From Pelargonium tetragonum (Eukaryota; Streptophyta; Magnoliopsida; Geraniales; Geraniaceae), in NCBI GenBank assembly GCA_036897445.1, contig JAYMTL010000150.1, positions 1 to 47,243 on the forward strand: a stretch of DNA of 47,243 nt, written 5' to 3'. The position numbers were made by a program, and so were the translations under genes. Of this stretch, positions 36,201 through 47,243 are shown piece by piece. Position 1 is the first letter of the stretch, and each line of letters opens with the position of its first letter. The notes beneath the pieces were generated by a model. That model did not search any database. It was not told the origin of the DNA and worked only from the letters and a program-made list of their open reading frames with translations.

Positions 36201-38481
36201 GGAGAAGGGTTTAGTTTATTAGTAATTGTACTTTTGCAGGGGTTAGCCAGATCGAGGTTTCCGTTATATAATAAGTGAGTTTGTCAACATAAGCTCCTTT
36301 TTGGGTTTCTCGTTTTAGGTACTCTATAATTCAGTAAAGTTCTTTCTCCTATAGTAGACAAACGAATGTGGTTTACTATAAGTCCGGGTTCCTTATTGGT
36401 AATTATTAAGGATGTAGATAAGCCAATAGACTTGAACGAACCCCAATGATAAGGCCCCCTTTGTGAAGTCTATTTCTCTTTTGTAAAACTACCTAGACTC
36501 GGGGCCCTATCTCGTTAGTTTAGTCGAAACCCTTCTTTTAGAGCTATACTGCCCACTTTCCTTGTAGCTGTACCTGTCTTGATACCTTATAGCCGCACTC
36601 CTTCTTACTCTTAATATTCCATCTAAGAACTAAAGAAAAAAGACTTTGATTATTAAGCTCCTTAGTTACTTAGTTTCATTCTACCTTGATCCGTTAATTA
36701 TAAAAAAATCTATAACGCAACAGGTTCTACATCTCTTTTCTCTTTGCCAGAAACTTATTCACTTTAACCCAAAGGAGGTTATCGTATTTCCTTATTACTT
36801 GTTATTTTTATACATCAACTATCCTCTTTCTAGTTCTCTGAGAAGCTTTGGACACAAAGGAGAACACTATATAGAAAAAGGAATACTTATTAGAAAGCGA
36901 TGTCTCCTCGGGTAAGTAGTTAGACAATCTTTATTCAGAAGAAGTAGTCTCTTTTAAAGTAACAAGGTAATTTGGATCCAGTTACGTGTGTTAGGATCTT
37001 GGAGTTCAATCGGCTAAAATTTTAATGCTAAATTGATTGGAAGTTTTGGTTTAGATAAGGGTTACACCTTCGTTTGGTAAATAATTAAAGACACAAAACT
37101 TATTTATCCATATGCATATGCTACAAAATGACTAGCATCAGATAATAAGATACGCCCTGATACGAAAAGTTTTTAGTTAAGGTTGAGATTCACCGGGCTA
37201 CCTTTACGTTTAGTTTAAATCTACGCTGTACAAGGAGGAGGAACTTATAATAAGAGAAGAGGCAGTAAGCTTAGCTGACAAGGACCCCTCTATTATTTTG
37301 ACTTTTTGCTTGGTCTCTGTGTTAGTGCTTTTGAGGAATTTTTAGGGTATCCTATTATTATACTCTTTTTTATTATGACCTATTCGTAATACAAAGGGGC
37401 TCCAGAGTTTTACAAGGATTCTTTAAACACTCCGTTGCGGATAATCTTAGACTGCTTTGCTCTAAAAATGGGTACGTAGATAAAGAAATTCAATTTCTAT
37501 AGTACGAATAAGTCTCCTCAAAGTTAAACAAAACTGGGAATGGAGGGGAGGGGGTAACCCGATACGAAAAGTAAAGCCTATAAAATGAATTCTTACTACG
37601 AGACACAGCTTAAGATACGAAATTTGCACAATTCTGTATAGTCGACCAGAAGTAGTCTTTTTTTCGAATGCCGGGGGTATTTCAAAGCTCTTAACCTTAA
37701 AATACGGCAGACTCTAAAAAGAGGATCCCTTTAAAAACTTTGAATGCCTTGACAAGAAGCTAGCTTAGAATATGAAGAGAACAAAAAGTGGCTTGGTATT
37801 CCCTTGAAATTTCTTTTTAAATCTAAAAAGGATACTTATGGATAAGGAACTTTAGTTGTTAGGCAGAGGGCTGGGGTCCTTCTAGGGCAAATAAAGTGAG
37901 TTTTTTTTCTTAACAAGAAAATTCAGTAAGAGAGTTAAGCCAATACAAGATTCAATAAACCGGATGGCTATTTACATGCGTTATAAGGAGCCCTTATGCA
38001 CTTTCATGTATGCTTTTCCCTGCATTTTTATAATTTACTGCACTTTTTCTTTATAATTAAAGGATGCTACTAGTTTATTCATATAAGGGATTTCCTAAGA
38101 GCAAGTCCACAAGTAGCAAAGTTCAAACGCCGGGTTTTTTCTGCTCGGATAGGATTTTTTTTAATAAGTTAAAGCTTTATAAAGGCGAAGTTTTTAATCA
38201 GAAGTACTCGTTAGGCCACGATGTAAACTCCTCGGTGTCTAAAGCCTAGGTTTTTCTAAAAACACGAGATATAATAAAAGTAAAGAAGTGTTACGGGGGA
38301 GCCTACTTATTTCATACAAGCGGGCCCTTAAAAGATGAGTTAAGTCTACGTTGTAAACGAATAAGAGTTTCTTTTACTGGGTTCTTTAGGGGGTAGGGTT
38401 AGGCTTGATAGTAGGTTATCATAATAATGAATGTTGGCTTTTTCCTAGTGTTTACGATTAAGAACCAAGCGTCATAAAGTC

Positions 38482-38507
38482 GGGGACAATTATAAAAAAG
38501 TGTCCCC
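38482..38507. repeat. 7-bp G/C-rich inverted repeat
   Basis: GGGGACA (38482-38488) and TGTCCCC (38501-38507) are complementary across a 12-nt A/T loop and are followed by TTTTATAGGG. The shape recalls a terminator hairpin, but the window is eukaryotic-looking and no gene ends here, so no function is assigned. Confidence 0.55.
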
Positions 38508-39901
38508 TTTTATAGGGATTACTGAATAAAGGGGCTTATAAACTTTTTACGTTTTCATTTTATAACCTTTCGATCTTTATTCACAAGATAAGCTTTATGT
38601 TTTCGTAATTTTAATGATATGTGCTCTTGAGGAATATATTATACTTGTGGCCTTAACTATTTACTCCTGACTTGACTAGAGAATCCCTTGAATTTCAAGA
38701 AATCTTGTAAGATTAAATCTGGACCTACTTAGAAGTAGTCAATTAAAGATTTTTGTATAGCTGCTCTACCCTTTTTCTTTTAATTTTAGTTACCTTAGAA
38801 TAAGGATAGGAAGGGGTTCTTAATAACTGATTCTAGTGCTATAGGACCCCAGAAACTGCGATGATAAGTAAAAAAAGCCAGGCCCGTAAGTTAGAATTTC
38901 GAAAAAAACCCTTGCTCGAGATTTTCTAGTTTAGGTATTTGGTCCCTTAATATTGAATGAGAAAGGCAAGGATTTCCTTTTTATCGAGAAATGGCTTGTA
39001 ATTCTTGAATCAAGGGTTGGAGTATGCGGGGTATAAAAAAAATACGCAATTAAATTCAGAGGGCACTCTTTTAAGCACTCCTAATTAAGGGCAGAGTTTA
39101 GAGAAGTTATAGAATAAGACCCTCTATTGGAGCTCTACGGAATTCCCGCGGCAGGAGTATTCATTCTGTGAGTAAGAAGTTTTTACAAATGTTATTCCCA
39201 CGCAGCCCACCCCTAATCTTTAGTAGACTAATATTCTTTTTTTACTACTATCTTAAGTTAAGGAAGGGTTAAGTCTTTTTAGTATAACCTGTTTGGAATG
39301 ACAATTATATGGAAAAAGATACTGAGTGTAGCATCGAAAGAAGAGAATTTGAATCGCTTATATATAAAGAGAGAATTTTTTTATCCTGTACTATGCGTAA
39401 ATGAGTAAGCGGAATCTTGTTTGATGAGTCGTCTATTAGCTGACCCTTGGAATCCGGTTTGCATTCGGTAGATTTTAATTCATTTGAAAAAAGCCGTCGA
39501 TGTTACCTTAATTATATAAGATAAATCTGAATTGAATATAGATACCTATCTAGTTGAGTCCTGTCCAAGTTCCTACACGAGGTTTTGAATTATACTTGTT
39601 AACTTAGCCGCTCGGCAGGTAAGAACAACACAAGCTCTAGTAAAAACTTACAGCTTCTGTAAAGAATAAAGTAGAGGAACACTCTTATTCAGAATACCTT
39701 ATCTAGTTAATTTTTTATATTAAATTCCTTAACAAAAGAAAGTGTAGTCCAAGATAACGAAAAGTATAAACTATAGGGTAAAGTCTCTTTGAATCAGGAA
39801 CCTCTGAGGGAAAGTAAGATAATAAGGATGGAGATTGGCTTTTATATCTATAATAAAAAGGGGTTAGAAATGACTTAAATATTCCTTATGGGTCGAAATT
39901 G

Positions 39902-39921
39902 ACTCGTGCGTTTACACGAGT
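39902..39921. repeat. 7-bp inverted repeat, 6-nt loop
   Basis: ACTCGTG (39902-39908) pairs with CACGAGT (39915-39921) around CGTTTA. It is a small hairpin in otherwise featureless DNA. Confidence 0.6.
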
Positions 39922-40850
39922 TAGACTTAGTGCTTGGTCTAATGAAGCAAATAAATATGGGATCCCTTGTTAAGGTTAAGGCTGTACTAATTCTATTTAT
40001 ATATATAAACTGCAGAAATTCTGATTTAAGCAAATGCAAGCACTTACTACTATTGGATAAAGCTCTTTAAGGGATTTTTCTTTAATATACTAGTTTCATC
40101 CACACAAAATAAGTAAGAAGGACTTAGCCTTGTGTGTCTAATAGTAAAGGAGCCTTTTTGAATTACAAATTTTAATAAACTAAAGAAATAACAAAACAGA
40201 AAAAGGAGTAACAACGCCTACTCCAGTAATCAAATCAAAAGGACAATATTTATATTAATATAAAAAATCCCTTATTTAGTTTCAGGCCAGTCGCCGGGCT
40301 TTTGAGTTTCTAATTGATTAACGGCTTTGAGTTTTATTTATGTTCCTTAATAAGTTTATTCCGTGCACTTTAGCTGTAACTTTCTCTCTATACTTAGTAA
40401 ATTCAGTTTCAATACGGAACACTCCTCAAAACAGGGCGCTTCTAGTATACCTCTCCTTTAGCCATTAGTTTAACAATAACAAGGCCTTATAGTATAGTAC
40501 TTGAGAGAACAAGCTTAAAAGCTAATTTCATAATCTAGCCGTGCTTTTCTATTCGATATTGGAACTTAAATCCTGCCCAGTTAGACTAAATAGAATACCT
40601 AAGGAAGAAACCTGGCTTATCCCCGAGTTCTTTATTGTATGTATTTACCGAAAAAGAATTTAGCTCCTTTCCTTTTTTTTGCTAGATTTTACTAACAAGA
40701 CAAAGTGGTGATTTACGCCCTTAAATACCTGAGCTTTTTCCTCGCTTTCTAAGAAAGGAAATCCCCTTTTTGACAAGCCTTAATACTCCAATCCTGCTTT
40801 ATGGACTAGTAAGAAAACACATAGCTATGTATAATTAGTTTACCTTCGTT

Positions 40851-41209
40851 AATGGACTTCCTTTCCGTTTTTCTATTAATACTGCTCCCTTCTTTTCCTT
40901 CCTAATCTTACTTATCCTGTCTCAATACCTAACGAGCTAATTACTACTTGTTAATCCTACAGTTCTAGCTCTATCTTACTTAGCTGTTACTTTAACTCAA
41001 CCTCTCCTAAAAGACTTAGGGAGACTCGCTCTTAAACTTACTGACTTACCTCATATGGATCATAACCAGTTTCTTTAGCCAAGCCCACTACCTATCTGAC
41101 TCCCAATCTTTTAAATTATCTCATTCCTCACAATTTTAAGAGCTTCTATCTAAAAGTTTTCCTAAATAAACTCAAAAGACTCCCCTGCCAATACCCTTTC
41201 CTTCATTCA
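40851..41209 (+). repeat. Pyrimidine-rich segment, probable R1 fragment
   Basis: The plus strand changes abruptly to a C/T-rich texture (cttcttttccttcctaatc, ctgtctcaatacc) like the pyrimidine tract of R1 units. No anchor is seen within it, so it is probably the tail of a unit whose start is lost. Confidence 0.4.
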
Positions 41210-41640
41210 CTTTATGGTTGTTTAGTTGTTACTGACAGAGGAGTTAGCCTTAATAGTATTGAGGGCGATTACTCTTCTGAAGGGTGCCGAAGGTGATGTA
41301 GGAAGTCTTACAAATCCCTGTACTTACGTTATAACCACACTGTCTTCTTATTGACTGACCTTAACTTCTTTGTATGTTACTCTCTCTTTCCATACCTTTT
41401 TCTTTTGAGCTAGACTGCCCTGTACTAGTAGGAAGTATGAGTTCCTTTTTGATTCCCTACCTTGGAAGTCTATTACCCATGAACTCCCAAGTACTTTTTT
41501 CATACTCTACAGCTAGACTTTTACTTATACCTGCGACCTAGTCTTAACTCTTATAAGGGGATGTACTACTTATATTAAGAGTTTACCTATTAGTTAGTAA
41601 GCTTTCTATAGGGTCATTTTTACATTGTCTAGTTAATATT
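41210..41640 (+). repeat. Repeat family R1, plus-strand unit G
   Basis: The anchor region is diverged (tctgaagggtgccgaaggtg, 41276-41295) but keeps the order of the family: gttactgac, gccttaatagtattg, anchor, then gatgtagg. A pyrimidine-rich tract follows from about 41333. The next anchor is about 440 bp on. Confidence 0.5.
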
Positions 41641-42160
41641 AGGATTAAAGGCGCATTCCCTCGAGTTCCCTGCTCTTATCAGTAAGGAGGAAATAACCTT
41701 ATAGAATGATGGGTAAATCCGTGTTACCAACTGCAGCGTAGCGTAGGGCGGCAAGGTAAGATTCTAGATAGTAAGACTTACTTTTGCCTCTTCTTTTTCA
41801 TATTCCTAACTTTCTTAATTACATTACCTAGAATTTGACTTTTCTTAAGAGCTATGAATTTCCTTAGAGCCTTTGTCTTAGCTATACTCTTTACCTGGAG
41901 CTGCTTTCTATTAGGAGCCTTTTGACTCTTAATACCGAGAAACACCTTCCTGATAGTAAATAGACTCTCACTGCAGCCGGTATTCCCTGCCTTATGAGCC
42001 TTTTAAAAGCAATTTGTTGCCTATAGCTATTTTTAATATGTCCGGTATACAGCTTATATAGAGCACTGTATTACTGGGTTCTTTTGTATTAAAGTTGATA
42101 GTATTATAGTGTAATAGTAATAGATATATACTAGAATAGTTATGTTTTTTGTCTTCTTAA
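41641..42160 (+). repeat. Repeat family R1, plus-strand unit F
   Basis: The anchor CCAACTGCAGCGTAGCGTAG begins at 41727 and is followed by GGCGGCAAGGTAAG. A C/T-rich tract (cttttgcctcttctttttc) follows about 55 bp later. A second family edge, TTAATTACATTACCT (41816-41830), lies inside this unit and could be the left end of the following copy, whose right side would be the unit E anchor at 42233-42264. Confidence 0.55.
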
Positions 42161-42660
42161 GGATAAGACCTCTTAGTAATGCTTACTACTATAGGGAGTC
42201 TTGAGCCTTATAAAAATGGGTATGCTTGGTGTACCTGACTGCAGCGGAGTAAAGGAAATGCGGGAACTTTTCTAGATATACTTACATTATGGCACCCAAC
42301 TTATTCTTTCTTCATAAAGATCTTCCTATTCCTGTTTTCTTGCCCATACCTATCTCTAGCTGTTTCATACTCATACTCTTACCTTTGCTTTATGACTCTC
42401 ATTTTTTTTAGTCTTATGAGCTTGACTTTTCTTAAAAAGAGAAACCTATAACTGTCTTGTCGTTGCCGGAACTTCTTACTGCAGCTAATGGACTTCTTGT
42501 ACTCTTTGGGCTACACCTGTCCTATAACCCGTACTTATCTTACTCTTAAAGGTCTTCTTATTGTTGCCTGTACAACCCTACTCAAAGTTAACTAAAGGGA
42601 ATTCCTCCTACTTTTTACCTTTAACCTGAGCAAAGGAACCCTCTATTAAAGTAAAGTAAC
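42161..42660 (+). repeat. Repeat family R1, plus-strand unit E
   Basis: The anchor CCTGACTGCAGCGGAGTAAA (42234-42253) is followed by GGAAATGCGGG, then after about 40 bp by the tract gcacccaacttattctttc. Upstream, tgagccttataaaaatgggt aligns with the gaagcttaat..gg word of other units. The right boundary is uncertain. Confidence 0.55.
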
Positions 42661-43190
42661 TTGGCAAATAGCTGCTTTTATATCCCCCCAGCTTACAAAG
42701 TCCCCACAACACTTATAAGACTGGGAAAGATATCTATATTCCTTATTTTCAAAGGACTCTAACGTAACAATTTCCACTTTGCGCAAGACTTGAAAACCAT
42801 TCATCTAAGATAATAAACTCCTAGGAAAAAATCTCGAGTGAGAGTACAGGCTCCCTAATTCCTAATTAATTTACTATACTAAAGAGAGTAAGAATAGGCA
42901 TAAGTAAGCCTTTCAAATTCTTGTCTTTATAAAAGTCTTCTTAGTCACACTTTCCTACTCTTATTTTCATATTCCTCACTTTACTTTCTTAAGAGCTGTA
43001 ACTCTCTAAGTCTTTGCAGCTAGACTCTGCATCTCTATCCTATTCATAGCTGTTGTACTACCTATCTTAGTACCTGTTTTAGGGTTCCCTGTATTTCCTG
43101 TACCGATAGTCCTCTTCTTTCTTATGGGTATTAGTATTCCTATTTTCTTAGTTAGTAATGGAAGTTAGAGAGTATAGGAGTTATAGTATA
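42661..43190 (+). repeat. Further R1-like C/T-rich sequence
   Basis: The stretch 42925-43140 repeats wording of unit F (cttattttcatattcctcac beside ctttttcatattcctaact; gtctttgcagctagactc beside gcctttgtcttagctatactc). It lacks a visible anchor, so it is a partial or eroded copy. The first 250 bases are AT-rich and unassigned. Confidence 0.4.
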
Positions 43191-46100
43191 GTTCTACTCT
43201 TATTCAGTAAGCTTCCCTCGGTTTTCGAAATGTTAAATATACAAGGATTCCTGTGACAAAAGTCCTACTACCACTAGCAAGTTATAAAGTATACTTTTTT
43301 CTTAGCTTTAAAGCAATCTACAAGAAGGAAGAACTTCTTTTTGTCTCTTATATAATGCTTCTAAAATGAATATGGGTTGACTCGTTGTAAATCCAAAATG
43401 AAGTGTCTAAAAGTCTTTCTTAAACTGTGTGTCAGCAGATAGTTATACCTTTTGTCTTAATCTAAAAATTAAGTTTCTATAGGGTACCCACTTTGGAACT
43501 CTGTACTTAGAGATAGCATAAACTAGAAACCCAAATCCCTTTCTCAAAATATTCAGTATTGGGCAGTCTAAAACTCTGAAAAAAGGGTTGAGAGCTATAA
43601 CTGGAAAATGAATCAAACAAAGTATCGAAGATAAGAATAGCTTAAAAAATTAGGAGTTATTAAGGGTGGGAATATCTCGAGGATTTCCCTTCAATTTCAA
43701 ATTTTGCCTTAAAATCCCTTACTTCCTTTTCTTAGAGTCTTGCTTAGAAACTTATAACATTTTCCGGTTTAGTTTAGGCTGGCTAAAGGAGAGGAACCCC
43801 AGATTCCCTACAAATCCCCCTAAAATAGAAACGCACTTAGTTCCTTATTATATTAGCTATTAGTAGCTACCTACTTTGACGAAGAAATAAAATCTTATAC
43901 ACTTAAACTAAAAAATGAATTAAATGCTTTTTCACCAAGGATTCCTGTTAACTTCCTCTAAAAGCCTTTCTAGACCCTGTTTCTTAAGACCCCATTGTTC
44001 CTCATAGCTTTCTTGTTAGTCAGTCTTAGCTATACCCCTCTTGTTGCTTCCACCTACTGTAGCCCTATGAAACTTAGTGTAGAGAAGGGTATCTCTCTCT
44101 AAAAGGAGAAGGTTATAGATACTTGGTATTAAAACCGCTAAACATTTATAAACTATAAATAAAAGAAAGGTTGCACTTTTCATTTTAAGGATAAGAATGT
44201 ATAAAAAACAGGAGAGTCGTTAATAAGGTTTTTAAAAGGTAAATTTTATTATAGTTATGTTTAGTATTCTGGGCAAAAAAGCTATCCTTATATCAAAATG
44301 AAACTGGAAGCTAGTATATAAGTGTAAATTGCTTTTCAAGGGAATAAAAGGGCTATAATGTTGTGTGGTGAGGACTCCGATAACGGTAAGTAATTATATG
44401 AAATTTCAAGTCTTTTCTCCTCTCGTACAAAGTACTTACTTTTTAAAAATGAGAGATTTTGGGTTTTTTATGGATAAGGCTTTTTCTATAAAATATCAAC
44501 CCAGTAAATTGAAATTTTCCTACTATTTAAAGCGTCCTAGACTCCAGTATTATGTTATTCATCAACTGCTAATATTGGCCCTTGACTTAACTGCACTAGA
44601 CTAGGGATTATTCCTAATCTCAACTTTCACAAGAAGGAATTAGGTTGAAAGGGACACTTTCCTTCTAGAGAGTCCTTAAATATTTATACATCCAACCTGT
44701 CTTTTCCCGGAAAACAAATGAGGCTTCAACCCTGTCTTTAACTTAGAACGAGAGTAGGAAAGCCTTCATTGCCCTAACTTACTTAACTTTTTTGGCTTTC
44801 TAAGGAGGTTGTTAAGACTTTCTATTCTAAAGCTACTTTATGCACTAGGGAATATAGCTTTTAGTTTATAGGATTTCCCTTTTTCTTACATGTTTTAGAT
44901 TGTTTAAGGGGTATTCCTACTTTGCTTACTTGTTATTGTATAGGGAGGGCCGAACCTTATAGAGACTTGAGAGCTAGACCCTTCTGGATACCCGCCACCC
45001 TTCTTATTGTAGCCTGTACCCACCCTCTTTTAGGGGCCTTGGAGCTTATCTGTAATTCCTATCTTATTCTTATAGGGATTCCTAAGACTTGTAGGCCGCA
45101 GGCTAAAAGAATTAAGTCCTAAATTGAGTTTCTTAGTAAAGGGAAGACTAACACCATTCCTGAAGAAACCCCTCCGAGGCTTTTTATAATTAACTAAAGA
45201 ACCTCTTTTGCTGAGAGCTCAAGGATTTCTTGTATTGTAATTAACCGGTTGTACTTCTTTTTGTCAATTAAAAGTTAGGCCTAAAAGGAGCCTTTTTGCT
45301 AAGGAAATTTAGATAAAGAATGTTGGTGTCTTTGCTTCTATTCTAAGGGTGTTCCCTAATGTATTTAGTAGTCAGAGAAATTTTATGTGTAAAACACCCG
45401 ATTTTTTGTCTCGGGCAAGCAAAGCATAAAAATTTTTTTTATAAAGCTCTTCTATTCTAGGAAACCTTGTAAGCTTTTATGGCTCGTTTGGCGCGGGAGT
45501 CCTCTAAGATTTTTTAAAGGACTCGATTAAAAACGGGAGTGTGTAGCTCAACTTATGGATACTCTCGCATAAGCAAGGGAGAAATGGGTAATCGCCCATA
45601 TAGAATAGAATCTTTGAATAGTCTAAAATCTGTACCTACACTAAACTAGGACTTTAAAAGTCTTTCGAAGGGCGTAATATATTTTTTGGGGAAACTACAA
45701 GGAGAAAATCTTTCTTGACTTCAGCTTTATTTAATTCTAAGGAAATTCCTATAAATTAGGGAAAAACTCTCTTTCTTAATTTAATTACATTACCTTACCT
45801 ACTTTAAATCGGGAAGAAAACAGCTAGACTTTAGTCTTTATCGCAAACACCCTTAGCTTTAGACCTAGAAGAAACACTAGTAGACAACCGCTTTTTACCC
45901 CTGTAGGCAAGATTTATCTTGTTAAGCCCTCCCTCTCTGTTGAATTCCCCTTATAACGAGAAAAATCTCTCCACTATTTATTTGACTTCTTATCTTAATT
46001 TAAAAAGGATTCCCAGACAACTTATACTGCTCATTTATAACAAAGCTACCCGGAGAATATAAGAGTTAAAGTCCTATACTATCTAACTACCTAAAAGACT

Positions 46101-46449
46101 GGAGAAAGCCCCTTAGGAAAAGGGTTCCAATCCCGCAGCACTCTTTAGAAGGATAATTCCTTTTTTGCTTTATAGTTGGTGTAGAAAATAGGCCTTAGTT
46201 AGAGTGAATGGATAAGTTCTTCTTACCCGAGTGTAGGCATCTGGAGGAAGGTTAAGGCAGGATAGTATACCCCTTTTACCAGCATTAAGAAAAACAGGCT
46301 TTAACTCCACCTGTGTCTTTACCACAAATTTGGCTTGACTCCCTCACTGTAAAACGAAAGTACAAAAACAGGGAACAACGACTAGTCCTACTCCCGACTC
46401 TCTATTCTTACTATTTACTGTCCCAACATACTAAAGCAAGCAGAATTTG
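43191..46449. other. AT-rich gene-free block
   Basis: RIP-like sequence with no supportable gene. The segment 44895-45125 is somewhat less AT-rich and holds a 66-codon open frame that I do not recognise. A solitary R1 edge word TTAATTACATTACCTTAC sits at 45781-45798 without an anchor. Nothing else is identified. Confidence 0.45.
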
Positions 46450-46559
46450 AAGAAATTCCTTTTGTTTAGTCTTTCTTCGTTGTTAGGTACTTACCGCGCT
46501 AGCCCTATTACCCGTAGCTAAACTCTTCCTATGGGTCTTAGTATATAAACTTAATAGGT

Positions 46560-47210
46560 ATACAATATATGGTATATAGTAGTTATTTCTAAGGTTACTC
46601 TACGGGTTTATCAAGAGTGAGTGTTGAAGCTTAATGGGTTTGGGATAGTGTCCTATGTTCCCGACTGTAACGTAGTAAAGGTAATGTAATTACTATAGTA
46701 TGTATGATAGTGTATAGATCCACATCAACTTTCCTTTTCTTGACTTATTATCTTTCTATTTCCTTGTATTACTTGTTTGTTAGTTACTTGTTTGATTTGG
46801 ATTTGACTTACTTGTTGCTTTCTTATCTTCGATACCTGCTTTCTGTATCTTTATCTGTATCATAGTTATACTCTTGTTGTTATGGGCTACTGTAGCTACT
46901 TAATGGTTTATGTAGTTATAGTTATGTTAGAGTAGTTACTGTATTAATGTAGCTGGTTTCTTTGTATTAGTCTATTAGTAGAGAGGGAAGGCCTGACCGG
47001 TATTCTCCCTTATACTTGTAAATCTATATATATACTTAGAAAGCAAAGGAAGACTTTTTTATCTCTTATTCTTATACTCTTTTTCTTTCTAAAGCAAGCA
47101 ACTAAAGAATTTCTCGTACAACCCATGTTAAAAAGCTTAAAAAAAGAACTCAGTACCCAAACAGCAAAAGCTATTCTGGATAGTAACCTTGGCATTGTCT
47201 GATTCCGTTT
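46560..47210 (+). repeat. Repeat family R1, plus-strand unit D (best preserved)
   Basis: This is the clearest copy. It reads gtgttgaagcttaatgggtt, then tgggatagtgtcc, the anchor CCCGACTGTAACGTAGTAAA (46660-46679), and the edge GGTAATGTAATTAC (46680-46693). The pyrimidine tract from 46720 (ccacatcaactttcc) follows, with cttcgataccTGCTTTCTG near 46828 matching the inverted copy at 36.05 kb. A hand count over 46741-46800 gives (CpA+TpG)/(ApC+GpT) of 7/8, far less skewed than the AT-rich blocks. This unit is therefore younger or was less mutated. No coding function is seen. Confidence 0.65.
46677..46693 (+). repeat. R1 edge, 17-bp inverted repeat partner 1
   Basis: AAAGGTAATGTAATTAC directly follows the anchor of unit D. 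Its exact reverse complement occurs at 47211-47227, 551 bp away outer end to outer end. It marks a boundary of the repeat unit or a terminal inverted repeat. Confidence 0.7.
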
Positions 47211-47227
47211 GTAATTACATTACCTTT
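47211..47227 (-). repeat. R1 edge, 17-bp inverted repeat partner 2
   Basis: GTAATTACATTACCTTT is the exact reverse complement of 46677-46693. It either closes a 551-bp terminal-inverted-repeat element or opens the next R1 unit, which would run off the window. Similar left edges at 34201 and 41816 precede R1 sequence and favour the second reading. Confidence 0.65.
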
Positions 47228-47243
47228 ATCTTATATTCTTAAT

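Larger units (their letters stand above)
36201..40850. other. AT-rich, RIP-like gene-free block
   Basis: No gene is recognised. The open frames at 36646-36915 and 38064-38249 are short and have no domain. G/C islands are frequent. Two good hairpins are noted separately (38482-38507 and 39902-39921), and a 12-bp palindrome CATATGCATATG sits at 37109-37120. Probably decayed transposon DNA. Confidence 0.5.

Noticed and set aside
38482-38515. Hairpin followed by T run, like a bacterial terminator
   Set aside because: No gene ends here, and the overall sequence looks like eukaryotic repeat DNA. Kept only as an inverted repeat.
41230-41260. Short peptide reading resembling a retroelement integrase word (V-V-T-D-R-G)
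   Set aside because: There is only a handful of residues, no accompanying motif, and it lies inside the shared wording of repeat R1.
44922-45122. 66-codon open frame in less AT-rich sequence
   Set aside because: It has a TTG start and matches nothing recognisable, with no supporting neighbours. Noted only in the block description.
1-47243. Organelle genome or plasmid with many small palindromes
   Set aside because: No rRNA, tRNA or respiratory genes were found in 47 kb, and a Ty3/Gypsy fossil with RIP-like bias points to nuclear heterochromatin.
1-47243. CRISPR array, telomere or coding operon
   Set aside because: There are no regularly spaced identical repeats, no tandem TTAGGG-type runs, and no run of co-directed open frames.

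Overview
This 47.2 kb window has no gene I can defend. The longest open frames are just over 100 codons, lack family motifs and are no longer than expected by chance in AT-rich DNA. I found no tRNA, rRNA, CRISPR array or telomere repeat. The best reading is a repeat-derived, AT-rich, gene-free block of a eukaryotic nuclear genome. The dinucleotide pattern suggests a filamentous ascomycete (Pezizomycotina) that uses repeat-induced point mutation (RIP). In a hand count of 16561-16860, TpA/ApT is 43/22 and (CpA+TpG)/(ApC+GpT) is 11/35, both strongly in the RIP direction. The host assignment is inference.

Two kinds of DNA alternate. The first kind (about 1-29.95, 33.0-34.1, 36.2-40.85 and 43.2-46.45 kb) is strongly TpA-rich and CpA/TpG-poor. 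It is dotted with short G/C islands of the form AGG-few bases-CCT. Within it, 25.7-27.3 kb holds the decayed reverse transcriptase/RNase H part of a plus-strand Ty3/Gypsy element, the only protein-level homology I recognise. Most of the remaining DNA of this kind is probably similar element wreckage.

The second kind is a diverged composite repeat, here called R1. Its units are about 430-600 bp. Each has a GC-richer anchor resembling CCGACTGAAGCGTAGCGAAGG, an edge resembling GGTAATGTAATTA, and then, about 55-85 bp on, a pyrimidine-rich tract. Plus-strand units lie at 34.2, 34.7, 35.3, 41.2, 41.7, 42.2 and 46.6 kb. Minus-strand or purine-strand copies lie at 30.1-30.8, 32.6-33.0 and 36.0-36.2 kb. 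I do not recognise R1 as a named family.

Nothing indicates genes working together. The window looks like silenced, repeat-filled chromosome. The items most worth a second look are R1, the G/C-island pattern, a perfect 28-bp palindrome at 3071-3098, and the Gypsy fossil.
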